A stretch of DNA of 64,000 nucleotides from DAOSVX01 sp964493665 (GTDB lineage: Bacteria > Bacillota_I > Bacilli_A > RF39 > UBA660): contig CAZBOZ010000001.1 of assembly GCA_964493665.1 (NCBI GenBank), positions 61,486 to 125,485 of the forward strand. The letters run 5' to 3'. This document shows, piece after piece, positions 55,031-62,543 of the stretch. A program made the position numbers and the translations under genes. Each line of letters opens with the position of its first letter. Position 1 is the first letter of the stretch. Below the pieces are notes generated by a model. The model saw nothing but the letters and a program-made list of their open reading frames with translations. It had not been told where the DNA came from and made no database searches.

Positions 55031-56438
55031 TAGTCACTCCTTTTCTTAAACTATATATTTTGCCACAGCTTTCTTTACCCTCTTTACATAAATCAAATAT
55101 TTCACAATCTGATCCCAATATACTTCCATATATTGGTGCCACTTCTTTAACTAAATCTCGCATTTGATTAGCAATCATTCTTGGCTCCCACTGAGCTTTA
55201 TTACATATTCTAAGTCTCATTATATGAGCGAATGTCCCACCATCAAAATTAGTTTCAATATTTAACATATTGCCAGTTAAATAAAAATATATTAAGTCTT
55301 CATCACAAACACCATTATTACAAAATTCTGAATATAATTCATACGTCCTATTTAAAGCATTAATATATATTTTTTGCATATCATCAGTCATGGCTGGTGG
55401 TATTTTATATTTTGTTAAATCTTTTATCGGAACAAAATCTGGAACAATTATTGGATGAGTACGATGTCTTGTATAATGAGTTAAAGTTGCTAAAGAAATA
55501 GCAAATTGAAAACCAAAATTAACTTGTTTTAGTTCTTTTTTGTCTATTGTTTTAGACATTTCTAACATTAATGTTCTTTGTAAATCAGTTTCATTTTCTA
55601 TCATTTGATATACTTCTAAAGCTTTATTATAATCATAGCCATATACTCTCATTAAACTAGTTAATATAATCTTTTTATCAGCTTCAGGAGTATATGATAT
55701 TAATGTTGGTTTTAGAGCTATATCATATTTATTATCTTTAATATGACTATTTAATATTTCTTCTACATGATCAACATTATCCGTTTGGGTACTATCAATC
55801 ATATCTTTTAAATATGGTACATACTTTTCCATTATTTCATATAACTTTTGCCCAAGATCTTTTAATTCAGCAATATTACTTTCTTTACCTTTAGTTAATT
55901 TAATAATCCAGTTCTTTAAAGTATGAGCATCGATTCCCATTATAATATTTCCATAAAATGAATATGGCAATATAAACCTGGCATCTTCTTTTTTTAATCC
56001 CATATCAACTAACATTTGATAATCAATAAATAAAGATTTCATATGATGTTTATATTTTTTTTGTAACTCTAAATTATTATTTAATATATTATGATTTTTA
56101 TCTCTAAAATCAGGGGTTATAAATCCTACTTTAGAAAAATCAACTTCCCTTCTTGATTTAATTGTAAAAGAAGAAAATCTCTCTTGTATAATTATTTGTT
56201 CTAAAAAAGGTGTTACATTTTCTAATGAAAACACCAAATAATCATGATCAGTTATGGAATCATGGCCCATAGCTATTACTCTCTCTATAAATCTTTTGTT
56301 TTTCTCATAATCAGTACTGGATTTATAAACTTCAGTTACAGTACCAGGAGCTCTTGATAATTTACCAGCTGTAGCTACTATTTTAGTTCTTGCTTCTAAA
56401 GATTTTTTATTACATGCAAATAATAATTTTACTTTCAT
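55017..56438 (-). CDS. thyX: Flavin-dependent thymidylate synthase ThyX, tandem two-domain form
   Basis: ThyX makes dTMP from dUMP using FAD and methylene-folate. Usual ThyX is ~220-250 residues; this one is 473 and shows two ThyX-like halves. The first (about 1-205) has HDSITDHDYLVFSLE, the altered signature QERFSSFTIKSRRE (85-98) and ARFILPYS...LKNWIIKL. The second (about 290-450) has LTHYTRHRTHPIIVPDF, with RHR at 324-326, then GGTFAHIMRLRICNKAQWEPRMIANQMRDL. The halves probably share the work: the canonical RHR motif is seen in the second and the substrate loop in the first. It is coupled to tmk. Confidence 0.9.
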   Translation of the reverse strand: MKVKLLFACNKKSLEARTKIVATAGKLSRAPGTVTEVYKSSTDYEKNKRFIERVIAMGHDSITDHDYLVFSLENVTPFLEQIIIQERFSSFTIKSRREVDFSKVGFITPDFRDKNHNILNNNLELQKKYKHHMKSLFIDYQMLVDMGLKKEDARFILPYSFYGNIIMGIDAHTLKNWIIKLTKGKESNIAELKDLGQKLYEIMEKYVPYLKDMIDSTQTDNVDHVEEILNSHIKDNKYDIALKPTLISYTPEADKKIILTSLMRVYGYDYNKALEVYQMIENETDLQRTLMLEMSKTIDKKELKQVNFGFQFAISLATLTHYTRHRTHPIIVPDFVPIKDLTKYKIPPAMTDDMQKIYINALNRTYELYSEFCNNGVCDEDLIYFYLTGNMLNIETNFDGGTFAHIMRLRICNKAQWEPRMIANQMRDLVKEVAPIYGSILGSDCEIFDLCKEGKESCGKIYSLRKGVTNEEK

Positions 56439-56462
56439 AATTTACCTCTTCCCATTATATAA

Positions 56463-56471
56463 ATTATAACA
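56463..56471 (-). promoter_or_regulatory. Extended -10 promoter of thyX-tmk
   Basis: TGT-TATAAT on the minus strand (TATAAT at 56463-56468), 24 bp before the thyX ATG; weak -35. Confidence 0.45.
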
Positions 56472-56493
56472 TATAAATACTAAAAATAAGATA

Positions 56494-57482
56494 TTATCTC
56501 TTGCCTTTTTCATTTAAATATTTGGTATATAATTCATCCATTGAAGAAATATATTCTTTATCTTGCTTTATCCTATATTTTTCGTATTCACTATTGGCTT
56601 TCTCTATAGCCTTTTTATGAGATATATCACCAGCTGTTGTTAACACCTCTTTTTTTCTAAATTTTAATAAATTATCAGTAGCATCAATCCATTTCTTCAT
56701 CGTCATTTTATTATGATCATATGCCATATCTTCGGCATAGTCTAAAAATAAAATTGATAAACTTTCCATCTTTTTTAATTCTTCTTGATTTAAATAATTC
56801 TTTGCTATACTAGCATCATACTTCATAATCTTTCCATTAGGTGAATTTTTCCAAGACGTGAGTCCCATATTTTTTTCATTAGAGTTTACTCTATTATAAA
56901 TAAGTTCAGCAGCAGTGTGACCAGTAATAGCATAATGAATTTTATTTTGGACAATTTTAAAAAACGTATAAGCCTCATCAGACTTTTTATCATAATCTAT
57001 ACTTGTTATTTCAAAAACATCAGTTATCTTTTGGTAAAACCTTCTTTCACTTAATCTAATTTCTCTTATGGTCTCAAGTAACTCGTCATAATAATCTTTA
57101 CCAAATTTAGGACCATTTTTCATTCTTTCAGTATCTATTTTAAATCCTTTTATAATGTACTCTTTTAATACGTTAGTTGCCCACATTCTAAATTTAGTAG
57201 CTTTCTTTGAATTGACTCTATACCCTACAGCAATAATAGCATCTAAATTATAGAAATCAGTATTATACTTTTTGCCATCTAAAGCAGTATGTGCAAATTT
57301 TGCACATACTAAATCCTTTATTAATTCTTCTTCATTAAAAATATTTTTTAAATGTTTGGTAATTACTGATCTATGTATTTCAAACAGTTCACTTATACCT
57401 TTTTGACTAAGCCATATAATAAAACATCGATATTTATTTTCCCTTCTTCTGTTTCATATAAAATTATATTACTTTCCTTCAT
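56494..57482 (-). pseudogene. rhuM: rhuM-family gene broken by a small deletion and frameshift
   Basis: RhuM-family proteins (~330 aa) occur on islands and beside small regulators; their function is unproven. The ATG at 57482 begins MKESNIILYETEEGKINIDV, the normal start of the family, but runs into a stop at 57393-57395 after 29 codons. The rest continues in another frame from about 57418 (IWLSQKGISELFEIHRS) through MWATNVLKEYIIKGF to 56494. The segment normally between the strand and IWLSQ is missing, so a deletion of roughly 15-20 bases caused the shift. An apparent 230-aa gene starting at MWATN is only the C-terminal part. The ATG overlaps the XRE stop (ATGA). Confidence 0.85.
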
Positions 57483-57727
57483 AAGGTCTCCTTTTCTATC
57501 TTTTCTATTTTTAAGGTATATCCAAGTGGTCCTAATATTTTAAGTAAACTTTTTATGTTTGGTGGATATATTCCTCTTTCTATTTTAGCTATCTTGTCTC
57601 TTAATACATTAGATTTTTTAGCCATTTCTTTTTGAGTTAAACCCAGTTCATGCCTAAGACTTGTAAAATTGAAATTAAATTCTTGATATAATCTTTCTTC
57701 TAATTCAAAATCATTTATTTTACCCAT
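57479..57727 (-). CDS. XRE-family HTH protein, HipB/antitoxin-like, 82 aa
   Basis: A compact helix-turn-helix domain (FTSLRHELGLTQKEMAKKSNVLRDKIAKIERG, about 24-56) fills most of the protein. The tail GPLGYTLKIEKIEK resembles the dimerisation strand of HipB/HigA-like antitoxins. The ATG at 57727 follows AGGTGAT. It overlaps the broken rhuM gene by 4 nt and has a good promoter, so the pair was once an operon, possibly a toxin-antitoxin-like module. With its partner broken, this gene may be on the way out or may have kept an autoregulatory role. Confidence 0.8.
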   Translation of the reverse strand: MGKINDFELEERLYQEFNFNFTSLRHELGLTQKEMAKKSNVLRDKIAKIERGIYPPNIKSLLKILGPLGYTLKIEKIEKETL

Positions 57728-57744
57728 AACTATCACCTAATTTG

Positions 57745-57773
57745 ATTATAGCATTGTGGTTCTATTTATGCAA
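57745..57773 (-). promoter_or_regulatory. Promoter of the XRE-rhuM operon
   Basis: TTGCAT (57768-57773), 17-bp spacer ending TGC, TATAAT (57745-57750) on the minus strand. Confidence 0.72.
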
Positions 57774-57784
57774 CATGACACTAA

Positions 57785-57810
57785 TTAAAAAAATTGAGAT
57801 TTCTCTCAAC
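57785..57810 (-). terminator. Terminator of ppdK
   Basis: Stem TTGAGA/TCTCAA with a GAAA tetraloop (57794-57809) followed by seven Ts on the minus strand. Confidence 0.85.
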
Positions 57811-57826
57811 CTTTTAACTTAATTAT

Positions 57827-60457
57827 TTATTTCTCGTTTTCTTTAATTACTGCTTGAGCTGCCGCTAATCTTGAAAGTGGAACTCTATATGGAGAACAAG
57901 ATACATAATCTAGTCCTACTTGATGACAGAATTCTACAGAACTTGGTTCACCACCATGTTCACCACATATACCAAGATGGATATCAGGTCTTGTTTTTCT
58001 ACCTAACTCTACAGCCATTTTAACTAGTTTACCAACACCAATTTGATCTAATTTAGCAAATGGATCAGATTCTAGTATTTGTTTTGTATAGTAGTCATTT
58101 AAGAACTTACCGGCATCATCTCTAGAAAATCCAAAGGTCATTTGAGTTAAGTCATTGGTTCCAAATGAGAAGAATTCTGCTTCTGTAGCTATTTCATCAG
58201 CAGTTAAAGCTGCTCTTGGAATTTCAATCATAGTCCCGACTTTATATTCTAGCTCTACGCCACTATTTTTAATAATCTCATTAGCTGTTTCACAAACTAT
58301 ATCTTTAACATATTTTAATTCTTTTACTTCGCTAATTAATGGAATCATAATTTCAGGAATTACATTTAATCCTTCTTTATTAACGTTTATTGCTGCTTCA
58401 ATAACAGCTCTAGTTTGCATTTTAGCTATTTCTGGATATGTAACAGCCAATCTACATCCTCTATGACCCATCATTGGGTTAAATTCTTTTAATGATTCTA
58501 CCCTAGCCTTTAAAGCTTCAAAAGTTATTCCTAAACTTTTGGCTAAAGGTTTAATTTCTTCATCAGTATGAGGCAAGAATTCATGTAAAGGTGGATCTAA
58601 GTAACGAATAGTTACTGAATATGGAGCCATAGCTCTAAACAATTCTTCAAAGTCACCTCTTTGATATGGAAGAATTTTTTCTAATGCTTCTTCTCTTTGT
58701 TCTAGAGTTTCAGCAGCAATCATTCTTCTAAAGTTAAATATTCTATCTTCTTCAAAGAACATGTGTTCTGTTCTACAAAGGCCAATGCCTTCAGCGCCAA
58801 ATTTTCTAGCTTGTTTAGCGTCTTTTGGAGTATCAGCATTAGTTCTAACTTTAAGTCTTCTAATACTATCAGCCCAACCCATAAAGGTTTCAAAATCACC
58901 GCTTATTTCTGGTTCAACAGTTTTAATTTGTTCACCATAAACATTTCCCGTAGAACCGTCTAAACTCATATAGTCGCCCTCTTTAAAAGTTTGACCATCT
59001 TTAGTAGTTAATGTTTTAGCTTCTTCGTCTATTTTTAATTCACCGCAACCAGATACACAACATCTACCCATTCCTCTAGCTACTACAGCAGCATGAGATG
59101 TCATTCCACCACGAATAGTTAAAATACCACTTGCGGAATTCATTCCTTCGATATCTTCTGGGCTTGTTTCAAGTCTTACTAATAAGACTTCTTTTTCACC
59201 AGCTTCTTTGGCTTTTACAACATCTTCAGCCGTAAAATATATTTTACCAGTTGCTGCTCCAGGAGAAGCCGCTAAACCAGTAGCAATCACTTTACCATTT
59301 TTTAAAGATTCTTTATCAAAATTTGGATGTAATAATTGATCTAATTGTTTAGGTTCTACTTTTAGTAAAGCCTCTTCTTTTGTCAACATTCCTTCACTAA
59401 CTAAATCTACGGCAATTTTTAAAGCTGCTGGAGCTGTTCTTTTGCCATTTCTAGTTTGAAGCATAAATAATTTGCCATTTTCAATTGTAAACTCCATATC
59501 CTGCATATCTTTATAATGATTTTCTAATATATTAGCAGTTTTTACAAACTCTTCATATACTTCTGGTAAATCACTTTCCAATTTAGAAATTGGTTCTGGA
59601 GTCCTAATACCTGCTACAACGTCTTCACCTTGAGCATTAATTAAATATTCTCCATAAAGTTTCTTTTCACCAGTAGATGGATTTCTCGTAAATGCTACTC
59701 CAGTACCTGATGTTTCACCTTTATTACCATAAACCATTTCTTGAACATTTACAGCTGTTCCCCAACTACCAGGAATATCATTTAATTTCCTATAAACAAT
59801 CGCTCTTTCATTCATCCATGAACTAAATACAGCTTTGATAGCTTCCATTAGTTGAACTTTTGGATCTTGAGGGAAGTCTTCACCAGCTAAAGTTTTATAA
59901 TTTTCTTTGAACTTAGCAGCAACTTCTTCCATGTCATCAGCGGTTAATTCTAAGTCGCTAGAAACGCCTTTTTCTTCTTTAATTTTATCAAAATATCTTT
60001 CAAATGATGCTTTTGGATATCCTTTTACAACATCTGCAAACATTTGAATAAATCTTCTATAAGAATCATAGGCAAATCTTTTATTTTGAGTAGCTTCAGC
60101 AAATCCTTTAGCCACTTCATCATTTAGTCCTAGGTTTAAAACTGTATCCATCATTCCTGGCATACTAGCTCTAGCACCACTTCTAACTGATACTAATAAA
60201 GGATTTGACATATCTCCCATTTTTTTACCAGTTTTGCTTTCTAACTCAGCCAGTTTAGTATTTATTTCTTCTTCAATATCACTTGAAATCATTTTATTAT
60301 CATCATAATACTTAGTACAAGCTTCGGTTGAAATTGTAAACCCTCTAGGCACAGGCAATCCTATATTAGTCATTTCAGCTAAATTAGCTCCTTTACCACC
60401 TAAAAGATTTTTCATTTCTTTTTTACCTTCTTCAAAGGCATAAACATATTTTGTCAT
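57827..60457 (-). CDS. ppdK: Pyruvate, phosphate dikinase
   Basis: PPDK interconverts pyruvate, ATP and phosphate with PEP, AMP and pyrophosphate; in anaerobes it often runs glycolytically and saves ATP. The ATP-grasp domain (about 1-340, GGKGANLAEMTNIGLPVPRGFTI), the swivelling phosphohistidine domain (GGMTSHAAVVARGMGRCCVSGC, catalytic His) and the C-terminal PEP/pyruvate TIM barrel (GLCRTEHMFF, GICGEHGGEPSS) are complete. The 876-residue length is standard. No PPDK regulatory kinase is adjacent. It is monocistronic, with AAAGGAAAG as ribosome binding site. Confidence 0.97.
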   Translation of the reverse strand: MTKYVYAFEEGKKEMKNLLGGKGANLAEMTNIGLPVPRGFTISTEACTKYYDDNKMISSDIEEEINTKLAELESKTGKKMGDMSNPLLVSVRSGARASMPGMMDTVLNLGLNDEVAKGFAEATQNKRFAYDSYRRFIQMFADVVKGYPKASFERYFDKIKEEKGVSSDLELTADDMEEVAAKFKENYKTLAGEDFPQDPKVQLMEAIKAVFSSWMNERAIVYRKLNDIPGSWGTAVNVQEMVYGNKGETSGTGVAFTRNPSTGEKKLYGEYLINAQGEDVVAGIRTPEPISKLESDLPEVYEEFVKTANILENHYKDMQDMEFTIENGKLFMLQTRNGKRTAPAALKIAVDLVSEGMLTKEEALLKVEPKQLDQLLHPNFDKESLKNGKVIATGLAASPGAATGKIYFTAEDVVKAKEAGEKEVLLVRLETSPEDIEGMNSASGILTIRGGMTSHAAVVARGMGRCCVSGCGELKIDEEAKTLTTKDGQTFKEGDYMSLDGSTGNVYGEQIKTVEPEISGDFETFMGWADSIRRLKVRTNADTPKDAKQARKFGAEGIGLCRTEHMFFEEDRIFNFRRMIAAETLEQREEALEKILPYQRGDFEELFRAMAPYSVTIRYLDPPLHEFLPHTDEEIKPLAKSLGITFEALKARVESLKEFNPMMGHRGCRLAVTYPEIAKMQTRAVIEAAINVNKEGLNVIPEIMIPLISEVKELKYVKDIVCETANEIIKNSGVELEYKVGTMIEIPRAALTADEIATEAEFFSFGTNDLTQMTFGFSRDDAGKFLNDYYTKQILESDPFAKLDQIGVGKLVKMAVELGRKTRPDIHLGICGEHGGEPSSVEFCHQVGLDYVSCSPYRVPLSRLAAAQAVIKENEK

Positions 60458-60486
60458 TAAATCTTTCCTTTCACTTTCGCTTTATT

Positions 60487-60495
60487 AGTATAACA
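60487..60495 (-). promoter_or_regulatory. Extended -10 promoter of ppdK
   Basis: TGT-TATACT on the minus strand (TATACT at 60487-60492), immediately after the T-run of the prs terminator. Confidence 0.5.
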
Positions 60496-60527
60496 AAAAA
60501 AGAAAGGGGTATCAACCACTTTCTTAT
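60494..60527 (-). terminator. Terminator of nrdD-trxB-prs
   Basis: A hairpin AAGAAAGTGG/CCCCTTTCTT with one mismatch, followed by seven Ts on the minus strand. Confidence 0.7.
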
Positions 60528-60532
60528 TATAT

Positions 60533-61627
60533 TTAACGCTTATTTTCAGCATTTTTAAGTTTTATTTTTTCTAACAATTCTTTTTTGCCATTCATAAGTG
60601 GTGATAAAGAATGATGATGATACAAGGTGTTAATAATTTCCGCAATTAAAAATGAGAAATCAACTTCTTTATACCATTTGTTTTGCTTTATTTCTTCTGG
60701 AGTATAAATTAAGTTAGTGGTATAAAATCTTTTTATTTTCTTTTCTTCATATAATTTAGTAAATTTATCTGGACCATTAGTAAAGAAAGCGAATGTACAG
60801 AAAATAAAAACATTTTTAACTCCTTTTTTAGATAATTCTTTGACAATATCAATTATAGATCCTCCAGAAGCGACCATATCATCAACTATTATAACATCCT
60901 TACCAGCTATATCTGGTCCAATATATTCATGAGTCTCAATAGGATTTTGACCATCTATTATAACTTCCACATTTCTTCTCTTATAAAAAGTTCCCACATC
61001 ACAGCCTAACATATCGGCGTAATAACGAGCTCTATCCATAGCTCCAGTATCAGGACTTATAACTATTAAATTATCAAAATTAACTTTCTCAGTTTCTACA
61101 AATTTTTCAAGTAACAAATGAGTTGGATAAAAATTTTCAAACGATATACAAGGTATCGCATTTTGGACATTTGGATCATGGGCGTCAAAAACCACTAAAG
61201 TTTTAATCCCTAATCTACCTAATTCTTGAAGAGCTAAAGCACAATCTAATGATTCCCTTCCCTTTCTCCTATGTTGTCTTGCTGAATATAAATGTGGCAT
61301 TACAACACTAAATTCTGCAGCATTGCCACCCATAGCAGATATTACTCTTTTAATATCTTGAAAGTGATCATCAGGGCTCATATGATTTGTAAAATTAAAC
61401 ATTTTGTAGGTACAACTATAATTAGTTGTATCAGATAAGATGAAAATATCTTTTTCACGGATAGTCTCCCTTATCATTACTTTCCCTTCACCATTACTAA
61501 AACGGATTGCCTCTATTGGTATTGTGTAGTCCTTTTTAGTATCATTTAATTTTTTTAAGTGTTTATTCACTTTTTCCCCAAGCTCTTTACAATTGTCCAT
61601 AACGATTATACCTAATTCGTTTGACAT
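60533..61627 (-). CDS. prs: Ribose-phosphate pyrophosphokinase (divergent, long form)
   Basis: Prs makes PRPP from ribose-5-phosphate and ATP for nucleotide synthesis. The PRPP-binding loop is VIIVDDMVASGGSI, and the catalytic region SARQHRRKGRE and the metal site DAHDPN are recognisable, though diverged from the usual YARQDRK and DLHA. At 364 residues it is ~50 longer than the common bacterial enzyme, with the excess in loops and at the C-terminus. It follows trxB by 9 nt with GGAGG as ribosome binding site, so PRPP supply is co-expressed with anaerobic ribonucleotide reductase. Confidence 0.88.
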   Translation of the reverse strand: MSNELGIIVMDNCKELGEKVNKHLKKLNDTKKDYTIPIEAIRFSNGEGKVMIRETIREKDIFILSDTTNYSCTYKMFNFTNHMSPDDHFQDIKRVISAMGGNAAEFSVVMPHLYSARQHRRKGRESLDCALALQELGRLGIKTLVVFDAHDPNVQNAIPCISFENFYPTHLLLEKFVETEKVNFDNLIVISPDTGAMDRARYYADMLGCDVGTFYKRRNVEVIIDGQNPIETHEYIGPDIAGKDVIIVDDMVASGGSIIDIVKELSKKGVKNVFIFCTFAFFTNGPDKFTKLYEEKKIKRFYTTNLIYTPEEIKQNKWYKEVDFSFLIAEIINTLYHHHSLSPLMNGKKELLEKIKLKNAENKR

Positions 61628-61636
61628 TTTTCCTCC

Positions 61637-62533
61637 TTATTTATCAATATATTTTATAGCATTTATTGCTGCTATAGTACCATCATTAACTGCTGTCGTA
61701 AGTTGTCTAATTTTTTTATTACGACAATCTCCAGCGACAAATATCCCAGATATATTGGTTTCACAACTATCATTAGAAACAATATACTTAGAATCATCCA
61801 ATTCTAATAGCCCTTTAAACATGTCACTAGCAGGAATAAGGCCAATTGCTAAAAACATCCCATCTAATTTTAGTTCTTCTTCTTTACCTTCAGTTTCTAT
61901 AATGATTGATTCTAATTCCTCTGTACCATTTATTTTTTTAATTGTGGCATTACAATATATTTCTATATTATTTTTATCTTTTAATTTAGAAGCAAGCATA
62001 TTTTCACAAGTTAGTTTAGAAACATTTTGTATTATGTATACTTTTTTACATAAATCAGCTAAAGCGCTAGCATTTATTACAGCACTATTGCCACCACCAA
62101 TAACTGCTACTACCTTGTCTTTATAAAAAGCTCCATCACATGATACACAAAAGTGAATACCATTTCCTATTAAATCTATTTCATTTTCTAAACCAAGTAA
62201 GCGATATTTAGCTCCCGTGGCAATAATTATAGCTTTAGCTTTATAAGTATTATCTTCAGTAATAATTTCTTTTATATCACCATCTTTTATCTTTAATACT
62301 TCTTCTAGTTCTATTTCTCCACCTAAATATTCTACTTGTTCATATAAATTATTAGCAAGCTCTGGCCCACTAATACTTTTATATCCAGGATAGTTTTCAA
62401 TTAAAGGAGAGGAAGCTATTTGACCTCCTACACCTTCTTTTTCTAATATTAAAACTTTTTTACCTGCTCTTAAAGCATATATAGCAGCGGTCATTCCTGA
62501 TGGACCGCAGCCAATAATTACAATGTCGTACAT
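61637..62533 (-). CDS. trxB: Thioredoxin-reductase-like flavoprotein, NADPH-site arginines absent
   Basis: The FAD-binding GCGPSGMTAAIYALRAG opens the protein, the redox pair is C129/C132 in CVSCDG, and a second nucleotide-binding site (VIGGGNSAVINASAL) and the closing GIFVAGDCR follow. Thioredoxin reductase passes electrons to thioredoxin or glutaredoxin. The usual HRRxxxR motif that binds the NADPH 2'-phosphate is replaced by IIQNVSKLTC, so the donor may be NADH or another carrier. I chose the ATG at 62533, preceded by AAGGAA. It lies 10 nt after nrdD, whose fused glutaredoxin domain is a likely target. Confidence 0.9.
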   Translation of the reverse strand: MYDIVIIGCGPSGMTAAIYALRAGKKVLILEKEGVGGQIASSPLIENYPGYKSISGPELANNLYEQVEYLGGEIELEEVLKIKDGDIKEIITEDNTYKAKAIIIATGAKYRLLGLENEIDLIGNGIHFCVSCDGAFYKDKVVAVIGGGNSAVINASALADLCKKVYIIQNVSKLTCENMLASKLKDKNNIEIYCNATIKKINGTEELESIIIETEGKEEELKLDGMFLAIGLIPASDMFKGLLELDDSKYIVSNDSCETNISGIFVAGDCRNKKIRQLTTAVNDGTIAAINAIKYIDK

Positions 62534-62543
62534 ATTAAATTCC

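Noticed and set aside
56494..57186. Intact 230-aa gene starting at MWATN
   Set aside because: The family continues upstream in the same open frame (IWLSQ...KATKFR) and the expected start is in another frame after a deletion, so this is the tail of a pseudogene.
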